A DNA stretch of 22,961 nucleotides from Clostridiales bacterium UBA1774 (GCA_002314635.1 DCGQ01000057.1:1-22961), one strand, 5' to 3'. Positions 8,701 through 16,663 are shown, counted from the first letter of the stretch. Program-made: numbers and translations. The notes: a model not told the origin generated them from the sequence alone.

Positions 8701-11700
8701 AAGCGCAGCTCCGAGCTGAACTCCAGTTATGTGGAGATCCGGATGCAGGCCGCCACAAAGCTGGAGCTGAACATGCTGAAGTCGGACAAATTGCTGAAAG
8801 CCAGCTTCTTCCCCGGAAAGCTTGCGGAACAGCTTGGCAAGGAACCGGAACCGAACCAGCAGCCCATCACGGATGCGGAAAAGACCGGGTTTGACGAAGC
8901 AAACTGGGGCGATGAGGTGACGGAAATTGCCAACGGCGTTATCGACGGCGCCGAAAAGCTGATGGACGCACAGGACAGACTGCCGGCGGAAATGGAAAAA
9001 GCCCGGAAAGAGCAGGAGAAAATCCGGGAACAGAATGACTATGTATACAAGGAGACGGAAATTCCCAAGCTGAACTTCAACACCCTTGCACAGTTGGATC
9101 CGGACTGGGAAAAGACTCGAAACTCCTATCCCTATGACCTGAGGGTCAGAGTGGATGAATACTATCGGCTCCTCTGCAATGTGCCGAAGGACTACGGCTA
9201 TGAGGAGTATGTGGCAGGTCAGAAAATCTTCAAAATGTCCCGGAAGCGCTACGAGCAGAAGAATCTGGGCATCGAAAAGTTCCGGAAGGACAACCATCTG
9301 AGAAACCCCAAGGTCACCGATGAGGAGCGGGATGCGCTGATCCAATACACCAAGGCGACCGTGGACATCGACAAGGGCTTCGGCTATTCAGCGTATCTGC
9401 TCCAATATGCGAATGAACATCCGGAGCAGAAACCGGGCGAAAAGCCGATGACGAAAAATGAGTTTCTGCAGAAGAAATTCAAACTGGCGGACGCTACGGA
9501 ACCCACCATCATTCAGTGCCAGATTGAACAGACCCGAAAGGCCGCCAAGGAACTGGGACTGGAAGACCCGCGGACCAAGATCCCCCAGTACGGCGAGATT
9601 TTCGATTCAAAGGGATACAATATCGAACAGGCGCATAAAAAGCTGGCGGAAGCCAAGGCCGAGGAAAAATGGCGCAATCAGATCATCAGCGAGATCAACC
9701 AGTATGACGCGAAGGTTGAGGAGGCCAGACTAAAGCAGAGCGAATACGGCCTGAAGCAGTATCTGAAAACCGCCGACATCATGACTACGGAAGCATACGG
9801 CAAAAGTATGCTGGGTCTGCTGGCCTACCAGCTGGAAAAGAAGCTGGTTGATCCCAGAAATAAGTACGCTGCCGCCAACGGCCAGTATACCGAGGCACAG
9901 AAGGAAGAAATTCGGCAGTTCGACCAAGAGCTGGAAAGCAATAGAACCTACGGATATGAGAAGTATCTGGAAAAGAGGCTGGCGGAGGAGAAAAAGAAGT
10001 ACATCGAATCCGGCGCCGGTGTGGAGAAGTATCTGGCGGACAAGAAGATCAATGACCCCAGAATGAAGTACCACAAGGAGATCACCGGCGATCTGGTGCT
10101 GAAGCAGCTTTACAGACCTGATCTGGTGGAGGAAATGACCACTGAGCTGCTTATGATGAGCCAGCTCAGCGAAAACGCCCCGGCGGAGGATTACGAGAAG
10201 GACGCGCTGACCGTTCTGGAGAACAACCTCCATTACCGGGAGGACGAAAAGGACGCACCCTACAATCCCCTGTCCAACAAGCTGCTGTTTGACGATGAGT
10301 ATTACTATGCCGGATTTGAGGACTACCCTGAGGACCTGCAGAAGCAGATCAAGGAGTATGACCGGATCATGGCTGCTGTTCCGGATGACTGGGGCTACGG
10401 CAGCTTCGAAAAGAACATCGACTATTTCGGGAAGTTCACCCGCGAACAGTACGGGAATCTGGGCATCGGCAAGAAGTACTTCGCACAGACCTATCAACTG
10501 GTGGATCCGCGGATTCCCATGGAGCAAGCCGTTCAGATCAAGCGGTTTGACATGGAAATGGCGGATGTGAAGAGCGGCAAAGCCTATCGGGAGTACAAAC
10601 AGTATCAGGCCAAGAACATTGACGATGCGAAAAAGAGCAAAATCTCCTTCCGGGATTTTGTGGATACGATCTACACGCAGGAGCAGTTCCGGAAGGACAA
10701 CGAGAAGGTCAAGAATGACTATATGGTCATAAACGGCCTGAACGACCCGCGAGAGGAGATCCCGAACTACGGCCGCATCGTTCTGCAGAAGAAGGATTAC
10801 CAGCCTGAACCGCTGTTTGACGATTCCGAAAGACTGAACCGCAATAAACGGATCGTGGAGGAAACCAAGTCCTATATCGAAGCGGTCAGTGATGTAAAGC
10901 CCGAATACGGATATGAGAAGTACATCAAGGAAACGGTCAAATCGGAAAAGGATATCGCCCAGTTTGTGACGCTGAAAGAATACTGCATGCGGGAGATGGG
11001 CCGCCGTCAATATCTTCTTGACAATAACCTGACGAATCCAATCGTCAAGTATGGCAGCTTTATCCATAAGGACAAGGAGCTTCGAGATGAACTGACGAAT
11101 GTTACCGCCGAGTTCAATAAATTCACCCGGGAGAACTTGGAGGCCATGAAGAAAAAGGAAGACTATCAGACTTCAAAAGAGAAAGAAAATGCCTTAAAGC
11201 GGGACAACGCACTGAAAAAGATCGCGGAAGAGGAAAAAGCGGATCAGAAGATTGTGGAGGATACCTACAAAAATTTCGATTCCTTTGCCAGAGGCTATCT
11301 GCGGTCCCGGGGAACCTATCTTGCGTGGATCAAGGACCCCGAAGGTCTGACAAAGGAAAATATCGCCAAGCTGGAAAAGGCGGAGAAGCTTTTCCAGGAG
11401 CAGCTGAAAGCAGCAGTGGAGAATCTGGATCCCACGAACCAGAACACGATCCGATTCCAGAGAAAGTGCAGACAGTACTGTGACAACCTGACCGTGGACG
11501 ATATCGAGCAGGAGAAGAAGTTCATTGAGAACTTCATGAAGGAGACCTGCGAGGTTCAGGTCCTTCCGTGGAAAAAACCGCAGGTTGCCACACCGGAGGA
11601 CGTCTATTTCTTCAGTATGCGGATGGAGCGGGTGCAGCAGCTGGAAAAACAGCGGGATGCAAAGCTGCAGCGGGAAGAAACCATGAAGAAGCTGGGGAAA

Positions 11701-11859
11701 AAGCCGAAGCTTACGGAGAAGGATCCGGCGCGTCGCCAGAAGATTCAGGACAAGAACGCAAAAAACAAAAAGCTGATCGCAGATAAGAGCAGCGCCAAGA
11801 CGGGAAAGAAACCCGTCCGGGTTGTTCCGAATAAGGGCGGCCCGACCTCCTCCAAGTAA
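5707..11859 (+). CDS. Giant coiled-coil and repeat protein, unknown family (2050 aa)
   Basis: I do not recognise this protein. The start follows a GGGGG site by seven bases (TATCATT). No signal peptide or membrane segment is visible, so it is probably cytoplasmic. Layout: residues 1-45 are low-complexity and Asn/Lys/Glu-rich; 48-220 look globular and Phe/Met/Leu-rich; about 225-1130 are charged and strongly helical with long coiled-coil stretches (for example DKVNRQIAEAQARFDTSK near 424); 1151-1782 hold a degenerate repeat with YGYxxY and L-x-DPR-x-KY hubs; about 1985-2050 form a basic tail (KKLGKKPKLTEKDPARRQKI). I saw no Walker A or other nucleotide-binding motif, so it is not an obvious SMC-type ATPase. 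Codon choice looks more A-rich than that of its neighbours, in keeping with its Lys/Glu content. A scaffold or filament role would be a guess. It ends at a strong hairpin shared with the convergent kinase gene. The 191-base upstream gap showed no clear promoter or riboswitch. Confidence 0.9.
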   Translation: MDQIKNEKLDANENKNNAPIENKQNMNAAENPSAEKAPEVHADNGAGQYAEAFEFHNRLMKSSMFTGFLNNMGALLDPANNPVMKTVEEQAQYDPEFDEDCVNMNVTDAELASKTPAFLLYKAKQIVEELQEPFPEDYHGLNENEMVRLKGVTKLPLVMTKLAEAFRKQNGIMQNQVGGDKKYDLDFTEPDFDEFRMLEIGSSIFAEVSKVNQHAMEEVTLAQNTEKEKVRFEETKVPFRKDQRRLRYELERFTEANRDKVYNFGKCYSDGREEKQETVLDMTHFAEHPEYYTEEDNYFDKVSQGFDEALAIENKVYMKTRQEYYSDAKKAVDSINREHNNEAKSIRSQYTAEQEEYDRLSSTTLKRQKKFDEYAEYKSYQAAVDEMLKQEENFTQIDSAYYRNLNFREDVESLVNSEDSQAELDKVNRQIAEAQARFDTSKDASEEARKNLESAQEIARKKEELPEILQQEDEKIAENLLGIHMATWKDKDARDITKYKDEWLTNELKSLKKEAVRVFMEELNRPMQELDASLNEKSGLKGTVYNQIADDLDNFRIIARRDEDFNISFSIHTETIDNLRRDCREGNRTASIARQITVIDQQIELYKISLDEGYDLRSKDIQANLELDEKTRKAKLDALNAQYKKINAAITRVRQGPMKGVMENARQVTEARQKYENTVDTFVAKVRELVPEKEQDRTNIQEKKAAEIADQKTNQQQESIQPEVLEELKATSDEATELHQADAVNLAYLKALKGVLEKGQEWQTKKTQLSHVSEQDRLLELKDQLRKRDARLADNEEKRQRSLDTKKNKLIELLNEAKQLHENEITSLNQRKGVVQQAKQDTTRIRRAFKAVKKSADKVREGKIAADNRINEEYACLKNEYDNQRSLYSAREEELFKNITSSKKTLGSDSAYFNDLKQKITAYQTWKQEYAKKPNADGLKAAEYETKTAELNSAIDVYLEHRDNGKSKWTKKGQLRLDYIRSLKTCLKNNLDDMKSFEKRSSELNSSYVEIRMQAATKLELNMLKSDKLLKASFFPGKLAEQLGKEPEPNQQPITDAEKTGFDEANWGDEVTEIANGVIDGAEKLMDAQDRLPAEMEKARKEQEKIREQNDYVYKETEIPKLNFNTLAQLDPDWEKTRNSYPYDLRVRVDEYYRLLCNVPKDYGYEEYVAGQKIFKMSRKRYEQKNLGIEKFRKDNHLRNPKVTDEERDALIQYTKATVDIDKGFGYSAYLLQYANEHPEQKPGEKPMTKNEFLQKKFKLADATEPTIIQCQIEQTRKAAKELGLEDPRTKIPQYGEIFDSKGYNIEQAHKKLAEAKAEEKWRNQIISEINQYDAKVEEARLKQSEYGLKQYLKTADIMTTEAYGKSMLGLLAYQLEKKLVDPRNKYAAANGQYTEAQKEEIRQFDQELESNRTYGYEKYLEKRLAEEKKKYIESGAGVEKYLADKKINDPRMKYHKEITGDLVLKQLYRPDLVEEMTTELLMMSQLSENAPAEDYEKDALTVLENNLHYREDEKDAPYNPLSNKLLFDDEYYYAGFEDYPEDLQKQIKEYDRIMAAVPDDWGYGSFEKNIDYFGKFTREQYGNLGIGKKYFAQTYQLVDPRIPMEQAVQIKRFDMEMADVKSGKAYREYKQYQAKNIDDAKKSKISFRDFVDTIYTQEQFRKDNEKVKNDYMVINGLNDPREEIPNYGRIVLQKKDYQPEPLFDDSERLNRNKRIVEETKSYIEAVSDVKPEYGYEKYIKETVKSEKDIAQFVTLKEYCMREMGRRQYLLDNNLTNPIVKYGSFIHKDKELRDELTNVTAEFNKFTRENLEAMKKKEDYQTSKEKENALKRDNALKKIAEEEKADQKIVEDTYKNFDSFARGYLRSRGTYLAWIKDPEGLTKENIAKLEKAEKLFQEQLKAAVENLDPTNQNTIRFQRKCRQYCDNLTVDDIEQEKKFIENFMKETCEVQVLPWKKPQVATPEDVYFFSMRMERVQQLEKQRDAKLQREETMKKLGKKPKLTEKDPARRQKIQDKNAKNKKLIADKSSAKTGKKPVRVVPNKGGPTSSK
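9157..9600 (+). repeat. Copy 1 of the long internal duplication in the giant protein
   Basis: Residues 1151-1298. They align end to end with residues 1550-1691: EYYRLLCNVPKDYGY against EYDRIMAAVPDDWGY, then KNLGIEKF against GNLGIGKKYF, and DPRTKIPQYGEI against DPREEIPNYGRI. Confidence 0.8.
10354..10779 (+). repeat. Copy 2 of the long internal duplication in the giant protein
   Basis: Residues 1550-1691, the partner of the copy at residues 1151-1298. The copies are diverged in DNA but colinear in protein, including the position of the second, longer unit that ends in DPREEIPNYGRI. Confidence 0.8.
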
Positions 11860-11874
11860 TACATCCGAATAAGC

Positions 11875-11916
11875 TGACCCCCTGCAGCAAGCCGGACGGA
11901 CTGCTGCAGGGGGTCA
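11875..11916. terminator. Hairpin between convergent giant gene and hybrid kinase 1
   Basis: TGACCCCCTGCAGCA at 11875-11889 pairs perfectly over 15 bp with 11902-11916 across a 12-base loop. It sits between the giant gene stop and the convergent kinase stop. T-tracts are poor on both sides (CTTGG on plus, GCTTATTC on minus). It is probably a two-way terminator, but of lower quality than the other two in the window. Confidence 0.7.
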
Positions 11917-11932
11917 CTTGGTATCGGGCGCA

Positions 11933-14900
11933 TTACAGGTATCCTGCAATGACGCGGAACAGCTCATCGCTGCGGATGGGTTTTGCAATGTGGTCGTTCA
12001 TCCCGGCGGCAAGGGAACGCGCCTTGTCCTCCGCGAAGGCGTTGGCGGACAGGGCGATGATGGGCAGCCTTGCTTCGGGATACATGGTGCGAATGGCCCT
12101 GGCAGCATCGTACCCATTCATGAGGGGCATCTGAATGTCCATCAGGATCCCATCGTAATAATCCGGCCCCTTCTCCCGGAGCAGCTCCACGGCCTCAGTG
12201 CCATCGGCCGCTTCCTCTACGATGCAGTCCTGCTCACTGAGAATGTAGACCGTGATCTCCCGGTTCATTTCGTTGTCCTCCACCACCAGAATCCGCTTTC
12301 CGGCCAGCGAGGCCGATATGTCCGGCGCATTTGCGGTCGGTTCCAAGTGGGCTGACATACGCTTGCCGGTGTCCGGGTCCAGATACTGCTGGCTGTCCGG
12401 ATCGGTCTGGATTCGCAGCGGCAGGGTCACGGTGAAGGTGGTGCCCTTCCCCTGGGTGCTTTCGCATTCAATGCTGCCGTGCATCAGCTCCACCAGAGAG
12501 CGCACCACTGCCATGCCCAGACCGGAACCCTGAATGCCGGAGACGGTGGTGTTGTGCTCCCGGGAAAACTCATCAAACAGGTGCTTCTGAAATTCCTCGC
12601 TCATGCCGATGCCGTTATCCGAAATGGTGTAGCGGTAGTAACCCGTGTTCCCCTGCCGCCCCGTCTGCTGGCAGAAAACCCGGACCCGGCCGCCGCTGTG
12701 GGTGTACTTGATGGCGTTGCTGATAATGTTCGTAAAGATTCGGTTGGAGCGGTCATGATCTACGAAAACAAAGCAGTCCGTGATCTCACCGAACCGAAAC
12801 TGCAGGTCGATGTGCTTCTCCTTGGCCAGCTCCTGCAGGGTGGTGGAGATATTGCTGAAGGAATACCGGACATCGCCGGGTTTTTCCTCCAACTCCGTCT
12901 TACCGGCTTCGATGCGGCTCATTTCCAGAATGCCGTTGATCAGCGACAGCAGCAGATTGCCCGCCTGCTGGGTTTTGGTGAGACAGTCCAGCACCATTTC
13001 CGGATTTCCGATGTTGCTCTTTGCGATGCTGATAAAGCCGGTGATGGCGTTCAGCGGAGTCCGGATGTCGTGGGACATATTGAACAGAAACGCGCTCTTG
13101 GCACGGTTGGCGGATTTGGCCATGGCCAGCGCCTCGGAAAGCCGCTTTCGCTGTTCCTCCAGCTGCTTGTCCGCGGAAATATCAAAAAAGATACCGTGCA
13201 GGACCCGAAGTCCGTTCCCGCCGTCCTCCATGCGTCCAACGGCGTGATACCAGCTGACGCTGCCGTCCTTCCGGATGCAGCGGTACTCCAGATCATAGAC
13301 GAACCGGTCAAAGGTACGGCTTTGGATGCTGTGCCGGGAATACGCCAATGTTCGCTCCCGATCCTCCGGGTGCAGTACGGAAATCCACGCATCCAGCGTA
13401 TCCGGAAAGTCCTCCGCCGATTCGAAGCCCAGCATATGCCGGAACTCATCCGACAGGGTGATGCGGACGACCTCGTCCCGGTCATTGACCTCCATGCTCC
13501 ACAGCGCGGCGTTCACCATGCTGCCGAAGGACTGCAGCTGCCGCTGCTGGTTTGCCAGATTGTGCTCCAGCTCGGCCCGTTTCGTTTCGGCCATGTGCCG
13601 GGACAGGGACAGAGACAGCAGATTGGCAAATTCCTCCAATGCCTGCCGCTCATAGTCCGTAAACTCATGGTGATCTCGGATGTAGTGGATCGTCAGGTAG
13701 CCGTCCACCCTGCCGTCCAGATAGACCAGCCGTGCCAGCGAGGATTTCACCGGGCAGTCCGGATGGGCGGGAACGCCCCGGATGCCCTGCCGGTTCTCCA
13801 TCTCCGCCACCCCGTCCGAATACAGCGGCGAGTGCATATCATAGTAGGGACAGGCCGCGCAGGTCTCATGGGGAATCCGAAAATCCTCCCCCAGCTCCGG
13901 CGCGTTATTCACATACATATCGCCGCCGGAATTTCGATAGACCACCTGATCGCAATGGAACAGCTCCCGCAGTCTGGCTGCAAAATAATCCAGATAGGAG
14001 CTGACGTCCCCTTCGTTTTCATTCAGATAGACCAGCGCGGAGGAACGAAATTCGGCCAGCGTCAGCTCCTGCTCTCTGGCTGTGCGCCGTTTGGATTCCG
14101 CCTCATCAAAGCGGAGCATCTCGGTCACATCCTGATGGATGCCCTCAATGCGGATGCCCGCCTTGTATTCCGGGTTGCGGACGCCGCCGCAGCGGGCGAT
14201 GTGCATATGTCCGTCCGGGTGATGCCATGGGTACTGGGCCTCCGCGTGTTCCCCGGCTACCATCCGGGCGATGGCGTCCTCCACCATCTTCACGGAGCTG
14301 TAGTCCACGCGGCTGCGCCACTCCCGGTAGGCGTCCTCCGGGGACAGATTGCCTTCAAACCCGATCAGACGCTGCATAGCGTCATCCAGATAAAACCGGG
14401 GCGGCTGCCCCTCGTCCTGTTCCATCGACCACAGACCCACATTGGCCTTGGTGAAAATATCCGAAGAAAGCGGAACCGCGCCCAGCAGACGCTTCTGCTG
14501 CTCCTGCAGCTCATCCGTCATGTCGAGGAAGCCCAGCGCGGCGCTGCCTTCCTCCGTGCCCCGGATGACCTGCATCCGGTACTGCCGCGTTCTTCCGCTG
14601 CCGATATCGCGGAAAATGCGGTGGTATTCCGGGGATAGCTTCAGCAGCGCTTTCAGACGCTCCGGCTGTACCACGGAAAGCAGCGGCTCCCGGTCGTCCG
14701 GATGGACATTGGCGAGGATGTATTCCGAAATGGACTGGAGGTAGTTGTTCCGAACCGGGAAATTCTCATCCAGCTCCGCCGTGCGCTTGTAGGGCTGACA
14801 TTCCAGCGTGTCCAGATTGATGTAGTAGGCGGAAACAAAGGTGTTGAGAAAGTAATTCGTGAAGGTCAGCGTCTTTTCCAGCTGCTGCTTCTGCTCCGCG

Positions 14901-15688
14901 ATCTGCTTCGCTTCCACATCGCTGCTGGCGTTGAAGATGCCCACAATGATTGTATTTTTCCGATCATCCTTATAGACAATCCGCAGACGGATCCACACCG
15001 GGCCATGATCGGAAAGTACCCGGTAGAAATAATCGAAATGCTCCCGGCCCTCCAGCTCCTGCCGGATTACGGAGCCGTTCAGCGTCCGATATAACCCGTC
15101 CCGATCCGGGGGAAAGACCATCTCGTCCATGTAGTCCCGCAGGCTGGCGAAAAAATCCTCCCGCGAGGAAAAGGTGCGGACGCTGCTGCTGCGGGTAAAA
15201 TCACCGGTCACATAGGCGTCACAGGCGCCGCTTTCCAGATCTACCTCATACAGCGACACCAGATTATCCGTCAGTGCCAGAAGCCGACGGCTGTTTTCCG
15301 CCAGCGCTGCATGGGAAAAGCGATCCACTGTGTCCTGAATGTCGAATACGGCACCCCGGCATTCCAGCGCAGACCCGTCCTCCCGGCGGATGAAGGTGCC
15401 GAAATCATGGAACCAGCGGTAGCCATGTGCGGTCATCATCCGGTATTCAATATCGAAATCCTTGCCCTCCGGATGCTTCCCCGCACAGTCCGCCAAGTGC
15501 CGGAGCAGCCGGTCATGATCCGCCGGGTGGATGTGTGCTACCCGTGCGTCCTGCGTGTCGGCATACTCTTCGGCGCTGTAACCCAGCAGTTCCCGGAAGG
15601 ATGCTTCATATTCGGCGGAGACGCAGTTCCCGTCAGCATCAAATTTCGAATGCCAGATTCCCGGTTTGCAGAAAGTCTCATTCATCAT
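11933..15688 (-). CDS. Soluble hybrid histidine kinase 1 (PAS x5, GAF, HisKA, HATPase, receiver)
   Basis: This is a sensor kinase of 1251 residues that autophosphorylates on His and passes phosphate to its own receiver. The ATG at 15688 (MMNETF) was chosen because GGAAGG lies ten bases upstream. The in-frame starts at 15724 and 15718 lie at or almost at the predicted transcript start. No membrane segment is visible, so sensing is cytoplasmic. Approximate order: PAS-like domains at 14-121, 135-255, 275-400 and 409-525; GAF at 543-690 with C610-x2-C613 and C645; PAS at 715-850; HisKA with H873 (FNMSHDIRTPLNA); N-box near 985 (NIISNAIKYT); G1 near 1022 (DNGIGMSEEF) and G2 near 1052 (GSGLGM); receiver from about 1131 (VVEDNE) with D1184 (LMDIQMP) and the AKPI lysine near 1234. 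No HPt, DNA-binding or GGDEF output is attached. Residues 405-720 resemble the N-terminus of hybrid kinase 2. Confidence 0.93.
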   Translation of the reverse strand: MMNETFCKPGIWHSKFDADGNCVSAEYEASFRELLGYSAEEYADTQDARVAHIHPADHDRLLRHLADCAGKHPEGKDFDIEYRMMTAHGYRWFHDFGTFIRREDGSALECRGAVFDIQDTVDRFSHAALAENSRRLLALTDNLVSLYEVDLESGACDAYVTGDFTRSSSVRTFSSREDFFASLRDYMDEMVFPPDRDGLYRTLNGSVIRQELEGREHFDYFYRVLSDHGPVWIRLRIVYKDDRKNTIIVGIFNASSDVEAKQIAEQKQQLEKTLTFTNYFLNTFVSAYYINLDTLECQPYKRTAELDENFPVRNNYLQSISEYILANVHPDDREPLLSVVQPERLKALLKLSPEYHRIFRDIGSGRTRQYRMQVIRGTEEGSAALGFLDMTDELQEQQKRLLGAVPLSSDIFTKANVGLWSMEQDEGQPPRFYLDDAMQRLIGFEGNLSPEDAYREWRSRVDYSSVKMVEDAIARMVAGEHAEAQYPWHHPDGHMHIARCGGVRNPEYKAGIRIEGIHQDVTEMLRFDEAESKRRTAREQELTLAEFRSSALVYLNENEGDVSSYLDYFAARLRELFHCDQVVYRNSGGDMYVNNAPELGEDFRIPHETCAACPYYDMHSPLYSDGVAEMENRQGIRGVPAHPDCPVKSSLARLVYLDGRVDGYLTIHYIRDHHEFTDYERQALEEFANLLSLSLSRHMAETKRAELEHNLANQQRQLQSFGSMVNAALWSMEVNDRDEVVRITLSDEFRHMLGFESAEDFPDTLDAWISVLHPEDRERTLAYSRHSIQSRTFDRFVYDLEYRCIRKDGSVSWYHAVGRMEDGGNGLRVLHGIFFDISADKQLEEQRKRLSEALAMAKSANRAKSAFLFNMSHDIRTPLNAITGFISIAKSNIGNPEMVLDCLTKTQQAGNLLLSLINGILEMSRIEAGKTELEEKPGDVRYSFSNISTTLQELAKEKHIDLQFRFGEITDCFVFVDHDRSNRIFTNIISNAIKYTHSGGRVRVFCQQTGRQGNTGYYRYTISDNGIGMSEEFQKHLFDEFSREHNTTVSGIQGSGLGMAVVRSLVELMHGSIECESTQGKGTTFTVTLPLRIQTDPDSQQYLDPDTGKRMSAHLEPTANAPDISASLAGKRILVVEDNEMNREITVYILSEQDCIVEEAADGTEAVELLREKGPDYYDGILMDIQMPLMNGYDAARAIRTMYPEARLPIIALSANAFAEDKARSLAAGMNDHIAKPIRSDELFRVIAGYL

Positions 15689-15730
15689 ATCGTCACGGCC
15701 TTCCGATGCAGTATACATTCCCAACTTGAA

Positions 15731-15759
15731 ATTATAGCATATCGGAAACCGGCAGACAA
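15731..15759 (-). promoter_or_regulatory. Predicted promoter for hybrid kinase 1, extended -10
   Basis: On the minus strand TTGTCT (plus 15754-15759), a 17-base spacer and a perfect TATAAT (plus 15731-15736) preceded by TGC form an extended -10 promoter. The predicted transcript start near 15724 argues for translation from 15688 rather than from the upstream in-frame starts. Confidence 0.7.
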
Positions 15760-15831
15760 TATAAAAATTTCAAGGGTTATGGACAAAGCACCGCAAATCC
15801 GGAATCCCGTGGGGAGAAAAACGGAAATATG

Positions 15832-15860
15832 TTGCCATAGGTGGGGTATGGTGTTAGAAT
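15832..15860 (+). promoter_or_regulatory. Predicted promoter for the PHP phosphatase gene
   Basis: TTGCCA at 15832-15837, a 17-base spacer and TAGAAT at 15855-15860 (5/6 each), with TGT just before the -10. It lies 32 bases before the start codon and is divergent from the kinase 1 promoter, about 70 bases away. Confidence 0.65.
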
Positions 15861-15892
15861 ATGCTCAAAATCAGAAATAAGAGGCGAATGCG

Positions 15893-16663
15893 ATGTACGC
15901 AAATTATCATACCCATACTGCCCGCTGCGGTCATGCGGTGGGAACGGACGAAGAATATGTGCTGGCCGGAATCGAAGCGGGGTATCGGATCCTTGGCTTT
16001 TCCGACCATGGACCCTGCCGATTCCCGGATGGCAGCGAGTCCGGCTACCGGGTGCAGATCGCGGCGCTGCCGGACTATTTTGCGTCCCTCGAAGGACTGC
16101 GGGAGAAGTACCGGGATCAGATCGAGCTGCACATCGGCTTTGAGCTGGAATACTACCCTGCCCACTATGAAAGCATGCTGGAGCGCATCCGCCATACGGA
16201 CTGCGAGTACCTGATTCTGGGTCAGCACGCGATTTATAACGAGCTGCCTGACCTGCTGATGTCCGCCCGTCCCTTCAAGGAGGTGGAGTATCTGCGGGAG
16301 TATGTGAAGGAGGTCTGCGATGCGCTGCATACCGGCAGCTTCACCTACCTGTGCCACCCGGAGGTCTTTAACTTCATCGGCCCGGAGGACCAGTATCTGG
16401 AGGAAATGCACCCGATTCTGGTCGCCGCCCGGGAGACCGGCACGCCGGTGGAGATCAACTTCCTGGGCATTCGGGATCACCGCTACTATCCCCGGGAGAA
16501 TTTCTTTAAAATGGCAGGCGAAGAACACGTGGATGTGATTTTCGGTCTGGACGCTCATGCGCCTCAGAATGTGAGCGACCCCTATTCGCTGGCCATTGCG
16601 GAGGAATGGGTGAAAAAGTATCATCTTCACCTGCTGGAAACGGTGGAACTGCGGAAGCCCTGA
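15893..16663 (+). CDS. PHP-family phosphatase, histidinol-phosphatase (HisJ)-like
   Basis: This is a metal-dependent phosphoesterase of 256 residues, close to the usual 250-270 of HisJ-type histidinol-phosphatases, which remove phosphate from L-histidinol phosphate in histidine synthesis. AGAGG stands eight bases before the ATG. PHP metal-ligand motifs visible in order are NYHTHTARCGH at residues 4-14, GFSDHGP near 38, GFELEYYP near 82, LGQHAIYN near 106, TYLCHPEVFNF near 150, VEINFLG near 183 and FGLDAHAPQNV near 218. No other his genes are nearby, and it stands alone between two minus-strand kinases with its own promoter. Histidinol-phosphatase is the closest reading, but stand-alone PHP proteins can have other phosphoester substrates, so I leave the symbol blank. 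Confidence 0.88.
   Translation: MYANYHTHTARCGHAVGTDEEYVLAGIEAGYRILGFSDHGPCRFPDGSESGYRVQIAALPDYFASLEGLREKYRDQIELHIGFELEYYPAHYESMLERIRHTDCEYLILGQHAIYNELPDLLMSARPFKEVEYLREYVKEVCDALHTGSFTYLCHPEVFNFIGPEDQYLEEMHPILVAARETGTPVEINFLGIRDHRYYPRENFFKMAGEEHVDVIFGLDAHAPQNVSDPYSLAIAEEWVKKYHLHLLETVELRKP

Larger units (their letters stand above)
9157..11052 (+). repeat. Degenerate YGY/DPR protein repeat array within the giant gene
   Basis: Protein-level repeats cover residues 1151-1782. The YG(Y)xxY-type hub occurs at residues 1163 (DYGYEEY), 1225 (GFGYSAY), 1347 (EYGLKQY), 1415 (TYGYEKY), 1562 (DWGYGSF), 1627 (KAYREY, weakest) and 1734 (EYGYEKY). Each is followed by an (N/D)P hub at 1200, 1287, 1382, 1450, 1600, 1680 and 1777, usually DPR with a following K-Y or I-P. 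Spacing from hub to next hub is 62, 122, 68, 147, 65 and 107, a short-long alternation. This suggests a two-unit super-repeat present about three and a half times. Confidence 0.8.

Noticed and set aside
7273..9345. A 690-codon open frame on the minus strand, antisense to the giant gene, plus another at 9730-11067.
   Set aside because: Both lie fully inside the giant gene, give Leu/Ile/Val-rich products typical of the complement of Lys/Glu/Asn/Asp-rich coding, and show no family motif or ribosome site.
5707..11859. The giant protein as an SMC/Rad50-type ATPase.
   Set aside because: No Walker A (GxxxxGK[ST]) or ABC signature was seen at either end. Similarity is limited to coiled-coil composition.
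12479..14638. Long plus-strand open frames opposite the two hybrid kinases (also 18328-20586).
   Set aside because: They mirror well-supported kinase genes, have no recognisable motifs, and give His/Gln/Gly-rich products typical of antisense shadows.
15685..15724. Upstream starts (TTG at 15724, ATG at 15718) for hybrid kinase 1.
   Set aside because: The perfect TATAAT at 15731-15736 predicts a transcript start near 15724, leaving no leader. GGAAGG sits correctly for 15688.
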